Of a stretch of 64,000 nucleotides of DNA, positions 11,831 to 23,769 are shown one piece after another. The number at the start of each line of letters is the position of its first letter. The stretch's first letter is position 1. Both the position numbers and the translations under genes were made by a program. Source of the DNA: Rhyzopertha dominica (Eukaryota; Arthropoda; Insecta; Coleoptera; Bostrichidae). The stretch covers positions 57,061,325-57,125,324 of the forward strand of contig QCXZ01000064.1 in NCBI GenBank assembly GCA_025024175.1, given 5' to 3'. The notes below the pieces were generated by a model. That model made no database searches. It saw only the letters and a list, made by a program, of their open reading frames with translations, and was not told the DNA's origin.

Positions 11831-14823
11831 GATGAACAACTCATTTCCTTAATAAAACAAAATGGTCGATCTAGTCATCTGAAAGGACAAAAATCTTGTC
11901 GTACTAACGTAGACATTGCACAGTTCTTGTCTTTACAGTTGTCGTTAATTGATAAGTTTAACTTCTTAAGGTTGCCGGTAATTTCTATTGCTATTAAGAG
12001 GAGAGGGGGGTCGTACTCATAAAGGTAGTTTAACGAAACAAAGGAGCTAATCCGTAACACGTAATGTGAAATAAAAACGCGCTACTAGCTATAAAACTCA
12101 ATCAGTTTGGCAAAATTTAATCACCCAGGGCCATCAGTTGAAAAGCACCTACCGTCGTAAAAGAACAAAAAAAATAGGGGCGAACAAACCCAATCGAATT
12201 AATCAAAGGGAACTTGAGCCCGCCATAAATTCTTTCACTATCGACGGTAATTGCCGCATAAAAGGACCGTTTAAATATCACCCGAATAAAAACAGATAGA
12301 GGCCGGTATAAAAAACGAGTGGATATACGCAGGGCCATCAAACACGCATCGGCTGTTGTGCTAACTAGAGAGGAAGTCGTAAACCGAACCTCTTCTAGCC
12401 TTACCAGTGAAATGAAAGCAAGACGGTTCAACGATATTCCCTGTTACGCAAATTGAGGCAATCGACAAATTTTATTGTCGGGTCACCTTGTGATGCAGCG
12501 TATTTCTTCTCCCCTTTGAAGTTGCAAGTTCGGAACTTTACGTTCAATTTGAATCACAGTACACAAAGGTCTTGTTCAATTATTTGATAGGTGTTTAGTA
12601 TTGATCATTTTGTGAATTAATATGCATTAAAATGCAGACCGCTGGCTAAATGCTTTTGGGCACATTTTTCGTCTTTTCAGGCCCAAGATCTGTAACAAAG
12701 TGAATTTTTATATGAGATCTTGCGTTAATAAAGGTTTTGATAATTAGTCATTAATCATTTGTAACAATAAAAACTGTCTCGTCTATTAAATAAAATCTTG
12801 AACACAGTTTGATGCAAATGTTTATGAAAAGACTTCATGGTTGCGCGGATGACAAGAGACAAATGCGTTTTTTTTTGTTTTGTTTGTTTATTGTTTGGTG
12901 GCGATGATAGCTGGACATTTCTAAGAAATAAAAGGAAAAGTATTTAAAATAGGAATATTTTTTGTATTATTCAATCAGCGCCCCCCAGATAAAAATGCCA
13001 CCAGCCGCCACTGGCTACCATTCAGATTAGTTCTCTAAATAGACGAGTGGGTTATACCGTATTGCCACTAGATGGCATGATGTCATCCACATTCTAACTC
13101 TCGCATACACACCGCCTACTTTGACGTATGTAAGGGAAACCAGATCTGTGCTGTGTTGTCTGCGTGGGGACTGAATAGGCTTTACAGCCGTCCACAGATC
13201 GTTTTGACGCGGGCGACATGACATAGACGTAATTTTGTTATTATTGAGCTTGATTTTGTTTGTAGCATACAGTTTCTTTCCGGTTGAACCACCATTAGAA
13301 ATCCAATTTGTCCAGTTTCACTGAGTTTCATCGCGTTTGCAAATTAAAAATGAAACTGTTGTTACTAAACTTTACGTTAACTTTATCACCCATTCACATT
13401 ATCTTTGGTAGAATTATAATAAAATTAGTAAAATCAATCTTGACACTTGTAGAACCCGCTCTGATAACACTTTTTGTTTTCAAAATGTAGTCATTACCAG
13501 GCATTTTGTAAAGGTTACTCAATGAAGCATGCTACACAAAAAATATAAACTGATAATTTACTTATAATTATGGTGTCAGATATAATCAAGAGAAACCTAA
13601 AGTACGCGCCAAAAAAGTCCCACCTAAGGGAATATAACATCGTTCACAATTTATATGGAGCGAACCGCATGGGTGGTTAGAGTTAATTAATATATTCGCC
13701 ATCTTAGCTTGAAATTGCGACCATAAAAAGTAGCGGACACGACGATGATTTAAATGCCTCGCGACAATTTCATCCCCACCACGTCTGCCATCTTTCCTGG
13801 CGTGCACATTATAAAACACAGCTCCATTGACATCAATTCGATTGAGTGAACAATCACCTGTCGTATCTGTGCAGCATTTAACTTTTCACTACTGTTTAAT
13901 ATTTGATCTTAACTTTTTGTACATAATAATTTACCTGTTTTCGTACTCTAAATAACAACTATTTTTATGATTATTTCAAAACCTTTGCAAGATAGTAACA
14001 ACGATTCTTACGCTACTCTTCAACTTTGAACGAATTCTGGCTACTCAGTAACCTCTTAGAAGGCATCTTAACGACCAAGATCCACTCCTCGTCTTTCAAA
14101 ACGTCGCATGGCCGTAGTTTCCGGTTCAATGTGAATTCTAACGTCCAACCGTCCCGCTCGCTGAGCTATACGTGTTAGTACATGGAACGTTAATTTCCGG
14201 GTGCATTTTAGTTCCCCGGAGCTCTTTTCAGCGAGATTTATTCAGAGGAACCGGCGAGTCTATAACGGAACTCGATTTTCATATCCCATATGCATATACA
14301 TATATTTTTACTACCCAAGGACCAATAACGGAGCTTTCATGGAACCAATATATTTGAACGACAGGGTCACGAGTATGAAGTACAGATACTTAATCCGGTG
14401 CAGTTTGAGTTTCGAAATAAATCACCTGTGTGTACGTTCACGCTGTCGGTTACATCCTGAGCCAGAGATGCACTCCAGCTCTTAGAAACTAGGTGAATTC
14501 GTAAACAAGGAGCAAGAAGATGTAAGAGTTGTATGGATTAAGATTTATATCTTTTCTTCGAACGAGCTTATGAATTATACTTCCAACCTAGGATTCGCAT
14601 CGAAGGAATTGAGTATTTTCTGATGTGGCAAGAACTCACACAAAGAAATATTCACACTATTATAGCACGATCGTTCACTAGATGTCTGATTTGAAGATGT
14701 TATATAAACATACCTAATATACGGAGGTAGTCGCAACGGCGAGCGTCGCTATAGATTTAAGCATAACAGTGACAAAATATACAACACATTTACGAGGGTC
14801 ATATGTCATAATTCCTGTACATA
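11831..14823. other. Stretch without recognisable genes; complex island 12115-12480
   Basis: No protein family was recognised. Around 12115-12480 the sequence is more complex and GC-richer than its surroundings, with several AATTA/TAATT cores. The remainder is ordinary AT-rich DNA with no paired ends seen. Confidence 0.3.
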
Positions 14824-15080
14824 CGAGCCCAGGCTCGTAATAGTTCGGCCGGCTCGCATGTTCAGTTACATGCTTTAAAAAGTTCTGATACCAACTCAAA
14901 CTGTGACAAATTGCTGCAAAACTGTTTATACTACATTAAAACACATACCTTGAACTTACAAAAGCAAACAACTTTATTTCATTTACGTGAACGGCAATAA
15001 TTACAGAACCAAAAATGTAATTCAACTAACGGGTCATAATAGTTCGGCAACGTCAACTGACGGGTCATAAGAGTTCGGCC
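14824..15080 (+). repeat. Left terminal inverted repeat with three direct repeats
   Basis: Matches the complement of 16280-16536 over its whole length with scattered mismatches. Inside, related words occur at 14832-14850 (ctcgtaatagttcggcc), 15031-15048 (gggtcataatagttcggc) and 15062-15080 (gggtcataagagttcggcc). By analogy with IR/DR transposons, the outer and inner copies are likely transposase binding sites; that role is inference. Confidence 0.9.
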
Positions 15081-15201
15081 ATGTATCCCATTAGCCATGG
15101 AAACACGAGGCGGCCTGCCAAAACAAAACATATACGGAATAAATCAACAACTATCTGTCAAGCATAGCTTATACTTTATTTTGCAACAGTTTTCAAGTAA
15201 A

Positions 15202-16274
15202 ATGCCTCGTGGCATGCCTGTTAGTGAAGATTTGCGTATCTCTATGTGTAAAGCCCACGACCAGGGCATTTCGGGGCGTAAAATATCTGCTTCGCACTCA
15301 GTTCCGCGCTCTACAGTGCAAGACATTATCAATTTATACAAAAGAACTGGCGGGGTCCATCAAAGAAACAAACCTGGCCGACCAAGTCAAATTACCGGAG
15401 CAGATAAGAAAGCTTTGCGTAAAATTATCAGAACAAACCGACGGTGCAATGCTAAAGAACTAACAGTATTATGGAGGGCTCGCATTTTAAAGGACGTTTC
15501 ATTATCCACAACAAAGAGATGTATCAAAAAAATAGGTTACAAATTTTATAAGGTATTATTACTTTTTCTTTTGGAGTACAAGCACTTATAATTTAATTTC
15601 ATTTTTCTACTAGGCAAAAGAAAAACCCCTTTTGACCAAACTACAGATGAAGAACAGACTAAAGTGGGCGCGGGAACACAAAAACTGGACACAAATGCAA
15701 TGGAATAGTATCATTTGGAGTGATGAGTCGAAATTTGAGGTATGTGTGGGCGACACGTGAAAAAGAATTTTACGCATACCACAATGACTGTTTGGTAAAA
15801 AAAGTTAAGTTCCCAGGGTCTGTGATGGTTTGCGGTTGTATGTCTGCTAGGGGTGTGGGTAGTCTGTGTATTATTGACGGCACTGTTAACGCGCAGAAAT
15901 ACAGAGACATTCTCGAAGAAAATTTTTTACCTTCCATCCCGAATTGTCAAAGGGCCGAAGACGAATTTATGTTCCAGCAAGATGGAGCGTCGTGTCATAC
16001 GGCAAAAATAGTTCAAACATGGTTGCAAGAACATAAAATACCGGTATTAAAATGGACCTCTTCCAGTCCGGATTTATCTCCAATTGAGACCTTGTGGCAT
16101 AATATGAAGAAACAGCTTCGTAAAACTCCAGCGCGTACCGTCAACGAATTAAAAGCCACCTTGCAGGATATATGGGACAAAACGCTACCAGAGGAATGTG
16201 CAAGGCTCGTGGCTACAATGCCTAGCAGAATTAAAGCCGTTATTGCTAACAAAGGTGGTGTTACACAGTATTAA
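15202..16274 (+). pseudogene. Tc1 transposase with a 61-bp intron, frameshifted
   Basis: The Met at 15202 opens MPRGMPVSEDLRISMCKAH, a normal Tc1 N-terminus with the first helix-turn-helix; GRPSQIT is the linker before the second. Exon 1 ends at 15552 (KFYK). A GT...AG intron of 61 bp (15553-15613) follows, and exon 2 resumes in phase with AKEKPLLTKLQ, as Tc1 relatives read. The first catalytic Asp is in WSDESKF (15722-15724). A deletion with frameshift follows near 15751. The second Asp is in QQDGASCHTA and the Glu in SSSPDLSPIETLW, 34 residues apart, so DD34E. The C-terminus (RIKAVIANKGG) is complete. One frameshift is the main visible lesion. Confidence 0.9.
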
Positions 16275-16279
16275 ATGTT

Positions 16280-16536
16280 GGCCGAACTCTTATGACCCGT
16301 CAGTTGATGTGGCCGAACTATTATGACCTGTTAGTTGAATTACATTTTTCGTTCTGTAATTATTGCCGTTCACGTAAATGAAATAAAATTGTTTGCTTTT
16401 GTAAGTTCAAGGTCTGTGTTTTAATGTAGTATAAACAGTTTCACAGTAATTTGTCACGGTCCGTGTTGGTATCAGAATTTTTTAAAGCATGTAACTGAAA
16501 ATGCCAGCCGGCCGAATTATTATGAGCCTGGGCTCG
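16280..16536 (-). repeat. Right terminal inverted repeat of the Tc1 element
   Basis: Complement of 14824-15080, with the same internal direct repeats in mirror order. Its inner edge lies only 5 bp after the transposase stop codon. Confidence 0.9.
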
Positions 16537-16722
16537 TCTCAAGCTGGCGCTTAACTGACGATGGTGAAAAAGCTAGTGGTGTCAAATTATAAAAGTCTGT
16601 CATTGGGATATCACTTAGCTTTTGGCTTTACTAAGAGTAAACGATGCGCCCACACGCTAGGCTCCATAACCAGCCATCACCGAGCCCATGTATCCGCGCA
16701 CTGCGGGCGACGGTATTCTGTA

Positions 16723-17225
16723 TTATTGTTTTGCAATGCTTAATATCTTATGCACCAACCTCATTGCTTTGCCACTGTTATATTCGATGTGAGCAAGACA
16801 ATTCAAGCGTTCGTCAAGTTGAATTCCCAGATATCTATTGATTGGGCGCCTTCGGACAGCACTTCCCGCTAGACGCACCAGCGGACCCCTCATCAGCACC
16901 CCCTTCAGGATGGCGTAGTGCGTCTTTCCGGTGGCAATCGACATCTTACTTTCTCTACACCTGTTATTGAGGTTCTCCATGGCTCTTGTACCTTTATTCT
17001 CTAATTCCTCTCTAGTATTTCCTTCAACAATAATTGTCAGGTCATCGGCGTATGTAACAGTTGCGTTCACACGCTGGTCATGGTCCAATTCTCGGAGCAA
17101 CTCGTCCATTAGGATGTCCCAGAAGATCGGACCACAGATCGATCCCTGGGGACATCCTTCAGTGATGTGTTTGGTCACCGTTTCATTTGGACACCTCATC
17201 ACCGTTTATATCTCCGTGAAGTAAC
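16723..17225 (-). pseudogene. R1-clade LINE reverse transcriptase fragment
   Basis: One open frame on the minus strand contains EGCPQGSICGPIFWDILMD (the R1-type motif B block), ATVTYADDLTIIVEGNTREE (motif C with both Asp) and NRYLGIQLDERLN. The GCPQGSxxGPxFW signature and the VEGNTR tail are typical of the R1/TRAS clade, whose members normally insert in rDNA or telomeric repeats. Both ends are missing and neither rDNA nor telomeric sequence lies beside it. The frame is open over about 160 residues, so this fragment is younger than most LINEs here. Confidence 0.85.
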
Positions 17226-17372
17226 CAGCAATAGACAACTACCAAAAGACAAATGTATTTGTTTTCTTTGATTTCAAATTTCATGCGTTCCAGCTGCTGA
17301 AGCATCTTGACAAAAATGGTGTACCTATTTAACGACATTAAAGTACTGCCAAAGCGATGGCAACGTGTTTTA

Positions 17373-18687
17373 CGTATGTTTTTTAAGTAAGTACCGTTTT
17401 GCGATTCCGCCGCCGCAGCGCTACGGTCGGCGTTCCGCGCATGCGCGCTGGTTACCTACATCTCTTGTCTACGCACTGACGCCATTACAGTTTGATTCTT
17501 CATTGTATACGTTGTTTACTGAGTGTTTAAGATGCGTCCGACAATCGTGAGTCCCGCCGATTGTGAAGTACGGGCTGTTATACGATTTCTTAGTGCTAAA
17601 GGCGTAAAACCGATCGATATTCATCGTGAGATCTGTGAAGTTTACGGACAAAACATTATGAGTGATGGAATGGTAAGGAAATGGGTGAGAGCATTTAAAG
17701 ATGGCCGCACAAATGTGCATGATGAAGAACGGAGTGGGCGTCCTTCGGTCGTTAATGAAGATTTGGTGCAGAAAGTGAACGAAAAGGTGAGAGAAAACAG
17801 ACGCTTTACAATTTTATCATTGTGCGACCGCTTTCCTCAATATTCTCGAAGTGTTTTGTATCGCATTGTGACCGAGAACTTCAATTACCGGAAATTGTGT
17901 TCACGTTAGGTTCCGAAAATGTTGACGGATTTGCACAAAACCCAACGTTTAGGCAGTGCATTGACTTTCCTTGAGCGGTACCACAATGAAGGTGAAGATT
18001 TTTTAGACCAAATTGTTACTGGTGACGAAACATGGGTGGCCTACGTCACACCAGAAACGAAACAACAATCCATGGAATGGCGACATTCATCATCACCCAA
18101 AAAAGTGAAGTTTAAGCAAACAGTTTCTGCCCGGAAAATCATGTGCACAGTTTTTTGGGGCAGAAAAGGAGTATTGCTAGTGGAGTTTCTGCCTCGTAAT
18201 GAGACAATCAATGCAGCGTCTTATTGTACGACATTGAACAATCTGCGTCGTGCAACCCAGAACAAAAGACGTGGCAAGTTGAGTAAGGGTATCGTTTTGC
18301 TGCATGACAATGCCCGTCCACATGTGGCTAATCGGACCAAAGATCTCATCAAATCTTTTAAATTGGAAACTCTAGATCATCCTCCATACAGCCCTGATCT
18401 GGCGCCCAGCGACTGCACTTGAAGAAACACCTGGGCGGTCAGCGTCTTCAAGACGATAACGAAGTCGAAACATTTGTGATACAGTGGTTAACAAGTCAGG
18501 CGGCAGAATTTTATGAGGAGGGTATTCAAAAACTGGNGCCACGTTATGACAAGTGCCTCAATATTCACGGAAATTATGCAGAAAAGTAGATTAAGGTACA
18601 GGCTTTCATGTAAGATAAAATTATTGCGATATCTTTGCACGTCTTTTTTTAATTCCAAAACGGTACTTACTTAAAAAACATGCCTCG
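17373..18687 (+). mobile_element. mariner (DD34D) transposon, copy 1
   Basis: Flanked by TA at 17371-17372 and 18688-18689. The ends are inverted repeats with the core ATGTTTTTTAAGTAAGTACC on the left; the right end reads its complement and finishes GCCTCG. The left tip is about 3 bp shorter than in copy 2 (60777-62106). The two copies are nearly identical along their length, so this family was active fairly recently. Confidence 0.95.
17532..18589 (+). pseudogene. mariner transposase pseudogene
   Basis: The protein starts MRPTIVSPADCEVRA at the ATG at 17532 and has the HTH region (DIHREICEVYG, KWVRAFKDGRTNV) and linker ERSGRPSVV. A TAG at 17907-17909 replaces the Trp codon that copy 2 keeps. 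Catalytic Asp residues are in VTGDETWV, LLHDNARPH and YSPDLAPSD; the last two are 34 residues apart (DD34D). Directly after the third Asp, 13 bp present in copy 2 are missing, and translation runs into a stop after CT. The C-terminus (RLQDDNEVETFV ... CLNIHGNYAEK) survives in another frame to 18589. This protein family also gave rise to the transposase part of SETMAR. Confidence 0.94.
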
Positions 18688-18689
18688 TA

Positions 18690-19578
18690 AATATATAAGG
18701 GGATTATATTGAACGACTTTATTGCAATTTTTAAACTATACTTCTCATTTGCGAGCTGAGTGTTTTTGTGCAGGAATTTTGACATGACCGTCGTATTTAA
18801 ACGTGTGAACTAATCGTATGATTCATACCATGTATAAGTGAAGGCTCATTCATATATGCTTTTTAATTTTGTTTTGCACATTTCGGACTTCCTCCTACTT
18901 CACAATTGTAGATTAAGTAATAGACCTGTTACTTAATCACACACATCACAAATATAAATAATATAATTATTAGACATTTTAATGTTTTTACAAACTTTTA
19001 CACAATTTTCTATGGCGGCATATTCATTTTGCCAACGATTAAATGGGATCCTGTTTAGACAAATATACACGTAAATAAACCTACTTTATTGAAGTTCCTC
19101 TGAGAAATGCTTGAATGTCACGAAACTATTATAACAGGTATCCCTCGTTTCTTTAAAATATTTATTAAGAAAGCCAAAAACTGAAAATACCTAATTTTTT
19201 AATGTAATCAAAATTAGAGGAGTATTAGTAGAAAATTAGATAATAATGCCATCTGTCAACATCACACTGACATGATAACAAAGAAGTTGGCTTTAAAGCC
19301 AGACAGCATGGCATAGACATGTATTTTGGAGAAGGAATCGTTACCTATTAAAACGTAGGCAATTGTAGTTATATTTAATTATAAGTAAAGTAGCTTTCGA
19401 TAGACTCAAACCAGTAATGTAAATTTCAGGCTACTTGGGAGTGACGTACCATACGAGCGTTATTTGAGGTATATGCTGGCCCTTTTACTCAAAATGAACG
19501 ACAAAAGCAATTTGAACATTTTACTTCCTCATAACCATATTTAATGTCGGTCGGGTATTTATTGAATATTATATATTA
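18690..19578. other. Stretch without recognisable features
   Basis: AT-rich, no protein family and no paired repeats recognised. Confidence 0.5.
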
Positions 19579-19580
19579 TA

Positions 19581-19942
19581 CAGGGTTTCTATAAATGATT
19601 CATGCAACGCGGGCGGCGGCGTCGATTTCTGAATTCTTTGTGCCGCCTTTTTGCAACTGCTGCCAAGCTACGATATGCACGGCGATAGTAGTTGAAGGTT
19701 GCAGATGAATATCACTCCACAGCTCCGAAATGTGAGCTTTCTGCAACCTTAAAATTAATTACCCTACTACAGAATATGTTGAAAATACACATTCCCAGGC
19801 ATTTCCTCATATTAAAATATATCAAATAATTTAAAAATCGACAGATGACAAACATACGTCACATTCCTGAGAGGCGGCAAACCTATTTAATCGATAATTT
19901 CCATAAGCGGCCTGGATGCATGAATCAATTATAGAAACCCTA
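19581..19942. mobile_element. 362-bp MITE with TA target site
   Basis: The left end reads CAGGGTTTCTATAAATGATT after TA (19579-19580). The right end is its complement with one end-base change (TAGGGTTTCTATAATTGATT), followed by TA at 19943-19944. Inverted similarity covers about 27 bp (through CATGCA). There is no coding capacity. Size, TA site and CAGGGT start point to a Tc1/mariner-mobilised miniature element. Confidence 0.8.
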
Positions 19943-19944
19943 TA

Positions 19945-20534
19945 TTATCAAGATGTGAGCGGCCTAGAAGTCAACCAACGTTTGTAATGTTATATGTTTC
20001 GCCGTCGTAACCTTACAATTCCACTGCTCCCTTCTGCGGCATTATAATATTAATCCCTTAGCCTCGCTAACATCGCAGTGAAAGCAGAGCCAAAAAGTAC
20101 AAAAGACTGCAATACAATTCGGAATCAGGAATCTAGACAGACGCCTCCTTTGAAAGGCATCCAGCGAATGACATTTTGAAGTTGTCTGAGATTCTCTCGG
20201 AGTCTTTTGTTTGGCTTTTCCCCTTCAGACACCTGCAACTTCACCCCTGTGCTGCTACAATCCGACAGTTTGTTTGATAGCGATACTACGCAGAATGTTA
20301 ATGTAATGCCTTTCTTTCTGTTCTTCATTCCATTTGAATTCGATAAGCTTGTTTAATAATAAACCGCTTGTATTACATCTATTCTTTCAATTCATTTGAA
20401 GCATGGAGCGGCCTCCTTAGCAGTAACGTATCACGTGTATTTCATACTAAATCTTGTTTCATAATCATTATTAAGTTATAATTCATGTTTTATCAATATT
20501 AGCTAACAAAAGAAAATATATGTTGAATGGATTC
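19945..20534. other. Stretch without recognisable features
   Basis: No protein family or repeat recognised. Confidence 0.45.
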
Positions 20535-20612
20535 ACACGTGCATTCATTGTGAAACATCCTGAATCAGTTAGGTAGCTTGGAAACAAGCTGATTTATATA
20601 ATATATTATATA
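20535..20612. repeat. Dispersed repeat shared with 4085-4180
   Basis: Shares gcattcattgtgaa and gtagcttggaaaca.gctga with the copy near 4.1 kb. No hammerhead-like motif follows here. Confidence 0.5.
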
Positions 20613-20639
20613 TATTAGAATGATAATCAATGCCTGGAA

Positions 20640-20800
20640 TCATTTATAAATGATCTTATGTGATATTTGATTGGGTTTGCAGGCATAATTACGCAATGAA
20701 AAAGTATTGCCAGCCTTGGCCGAGACTTGAACTCGGGACCTTTTGAATAACGCTCTATCCACTGAGCTACCAAGGCCCTATTCAGAATCACGGTCAAGGT
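20640..20800 (-). mobile_element. tRNA-derived SINE, copy A
   Basis: The minus strand carries a tRNA-like head at 20776-20713 with an A box (TAGCTCAGTGGATAGAG) and a B box (GAGTTCAAGTCTC). The acceptor arms GCCTTGG/CCAAGGC pair fully. About 8 bases of the anticodon arm are missing relative to copy B, so it cannot be a tRNA gene. A tail shared with copy B (ATGCCTGCAAACCCA, then AATATCAC) lies downstream, and GATTCTGAATAGG lies upstream. The shared flanks on both sides of the tRNA part make a SINE more likely than a tRNA pseudogene. Confidence 0.7.
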
Positions 20801-21833
20801 GGCATATATAGATCAAAGTTACTAGGTAATGCTGCTGAACGCCGTCCAGCGCATTTGCAGCTTAATCGTTCCGAAGCTCGAAAATACTGTGCGACTATTT
20901 GAATAACAATCATGATGGCGGCCAATCGAAAATAACACTTGTTATATTTCAGATATTCAGAGTACAAGTTTCGAAATGTAACAAGCAGAAGCCTGCAGAA
21001 CACAGCTTCAGCAACACACCACTAGAATCATTTATTCAAGTCTAATACAGCGCAAAATGGTTCTAGCCCACAAGATTTTCTACAAATTCCTTATAGCTGC
21101 ACAAAAAAATGTGAGTTAATAGAGATAGTGTATAAATTCAAAAACTTAGCTTAATAAAAGTAACTACTGTGTTCTAAGATAACCATGATTCAGAACTAAA
21201 AGTGTATCATACACAAATGTACATAGCATGAGTGTACGGCTCTAAATGTGCACGCGAGTATTATAGTGCCCAATAGTAGTGATGTGCTCATGTGAGCAGT
21301 GTGCATAAGTGAGTTACTTGTGTGAGAGGTATTTATATAGTTAGTTGCTTGCCAAAGGCATACTGCGCGGTTTGGCAGCGAGACCAAGATGGTCTGTGGA
21401 GTACTGTAATTTGAGCGGCTCCAATGGCCTTGGGGGTATATTCTTCAATAACTTCCTTCTGCCGGTAGACGATAGAACAACGGGAATGGGAACAAGCCGG
21501 CAGTTACTTGCAGATAGATGGCGCCAGGAGCCTAGTTGAAAATGTATGGAATGCCTGGTCGAAAGACTGGGCCTATGGCTGGCAGTATATGATAATCATA
21601 TCTTACACATTGCTGGCCTACGTGTGCTTCGTTCGATTCCAAAGGGTTACCCTCCGTAAGTTATCTGTCTATCCTGCATGGTGCGGGATTTATTTGTATT
21701 CCCATTTCGCTTTTTGATTGGATGACCGATCGATCTAGCTAACCGTGCCAGCCTTGTTTGTCAGCTAGAGCTCGAGTGTGGTAGAAATAATATGAGTGTG
21801 GCAGAATAATAATAAAAGAATGATTAAAACTAA
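20801..21833. other. Stretch without recognisable features
   Basis: Short open frames only, none recognisable, and no paired repeats seen. Confidence 0.45.
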
Positions 21834-21841
21834 CTAGTCAC

Positions 21842-22896
21842 CAGTGATGGGCGTTTAAGCGTAAATTATAATTTTCTACATTACCCGCGTAGAAAATGTA
21901 GATAAAGCATTTTGGCGTAGATTTTGAGTAGAAAATATGAGACGAGTATATTATGGCTATTGTATATTAAGTGTATTGTGCAAATTATTTTGTTTTAATT
22001 TCCCTGTTTTATGGGTCAATTCTTAAATTTTTTTAAAGCACTGCAGTTTAATATTTATATTACAAATTTGCATAACTTATTTTAGTAAGTCATCAGAATA
22101 CCCAAACGGTTTTCTTACTTCTTTCGTACAAAACATGCGTTTCGAAGTCTTTTCTTCTACGAGTATATTAGATATAATAGGTAGCATATGAAATAGCCAG
22201 TCTTCTTCCGTTTATAGACAAGAAAAAGATAATAAAATCATAGTTTACAGTCATTTAAGAACCCATTGACCGATTGAGGGCTCCAAAGCACGCTTGTGCC
22301 TTCTGACCCTAACAAATGTATGTCGAAACGAGTTATTGTTGTTTAACGTGGCTCTAGTTATTTTAATTACAACGAAGTAGTATTTTGTTTAGTTAGGAAG
22401 CAACAACCAGTAAAATCATCCAAAACGAAAAAAACGTTCTTCTATGATCGACTCCGGGTAGTTCCGATCGTGGTCCACGCTTAGTTCCAACCTACTGACG
22501 TTAGTGCACGGCGATCTGCAGCAACTTTGATGTCCTGTAACTTTTGAACGGTGAGAGTCTACAGCATAGGGCTCCGGATTGGAGCTCAGAAGGTCATGGG
22601 CTATTACCATACCAAGTTTGGTTGTGATCGGATCAACTCCGTTCCATTGAGTGATATATATAGTTCTCTTTTTCACGCACCTCGCGGTACGATCGATGGG
22701 AGAACGAAAATAATAATATACAAAATAATATTGTCATTTGAGGCATTTGGAGCTGTTAAAAGTACTAAATATTACTAGTTTGCTATTTATCTACATAAAG
22801 TTATTTTCTACAGTAGACTTTTAAAGTAGAATATTACATAGTTTACGCGTAGATAATGGCGTAATCTACATGGAGTATTCTACGCGCCCATCACTG
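21842..22896. mobile_element. Non-autonomous hAT element, copy 1
   Basis: The ends are CAGTGATGGGCG and its complement CGCCCATCACTG, the usual hAT form. They are flanked by an exact 8-bp duplication, CTAGTCAC, at 21834-21841 and 22897-22904. Subterminal parts contain many GCGTAGA/TCTACGC words in both orientations, likely binding sites by analogy. There is no transposase. The segment 22396-22708 is absent from copy 2 (47614-48518). Confidence 0.93.
22396..22708. other. Extra GC-richer segment inside hAT copy 1
   Basis: Comparison with copy 2 shows that about 310 bp between ttagttaggaa and aataataatatacaaa occur only here. It is clearly more GC-rich than the element around it. It is either an insertion in this copy or a deletion in the other. 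No terminal repeats were recognised and its open frames resemble nothing known to me. Confidence 0.5.
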
Positions 22897-22904
22897 CTAG
22901 TCAC

Positions 22905-23756
22905 GACTTGCGTACGCCTTAGATAAATTTATAGATCTCCGTTTGACGTGAAGTTTTTGGACATTTGGAAATGACTAATAAAATGTCTAAAGGTCTAGTT
23001 TTCATAATATATATATAAAATATGATATATATGATTAACTAAACTTCATAAAGCGATAAGGTATTGCTATATAAGAGGTATAGGGATAAGCGAATGTAAG
23101 GAAATAGCATATAGTTTGACATTTGCCTACAGACACGCTCGCTAGATTTAAATCACGATTCACAGTCGCCGGCGACGGCAATGTATTCACGGCGACAAAT
23201 ACGACCCTGTTTGGAATTTATGTATTTCGTATAAGCCCTTCGCGGTAGTAAAAGTGATATAAACCTTATAAACATTTGTTCCAATTTCTCAAGGACTCGG
23301 AATTACATGGGTATGAAGCATCTATTTTTAGGATATCCCCTAGCACAAGCAATTCATTTGCATTGTTATCTAAGTTGGCTACGCTCGCTCTACTTGCAAG
23401 TTTGAGCTTGGTGCCCGGGGCAAATATTCTTGACGTGGAACTTTAATTTAGGCAATCCAATTAACTTTATGCCACAGTTTAAGATGTGCCATGTAAATTA
23501 AACATATTTACTGCTACACCCGAACTGTAAATACGCAACGCTAGGTTGACTTTCTATAAATTACATCACGTGACTGTTTCGCTTAATAGCATCTATGCTA
23601 TTCCAAATATTGCAAGTTCCACGCAATGCAGGGATCTAGGTATTNCGGAAGAACTTGGAAAAATGTAAGCAGAAATTGTTTAATGTGGTTACTGCTGATA
23701 AAATNTTATTTTATGGACGGAATAAAACTTGCTGAATAATAAGCAATNTGTATTCC
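22905..23756. other. Stretch without recognisable features
   Basis: No protein family or paired repeat recognised; a few undetermined bases near the Penelope junction. Confidence 0.45.
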
Positions 23757-23769
23757 TAATAACCACATA

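Larger units (their letters stand above)
14824..16536 (+). mobile_element. Tc1-family (DD34E) transposon with 257-bp inverted repeats
   Basis: The two ends are inverted repeats of equal length, 14824-15080 and 16280-16536. A TA precedes the left end; the right flank reads TC, probably a mutated TA. The transposase relic lies between them on the plus strand. Both ends carry internal direct repeats with the core TCRTAATAGTTCGGCC, the layout called IR/DR in Tc1-like elements. The element is complete in outline, but its gene is broken. Confidence 0.93.

Noticed and set aside
12117..12431. Protein-coding gene on the minus strand
   Set aside because: No domain, no start context and an overlapping open frame on the other strand nearby; probably non-coding.
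20713..20776. tRNA gene
   Set aside because: The anticodon arm is about 8 bases short and the flanks are shared with a second locus, so a SINE fits better.
22416..22676. Protein-coding gene inside hAT copy 1
   Set aside because: The open frame matches no family I know and its length is compatible with chance in GC-richer DNA.
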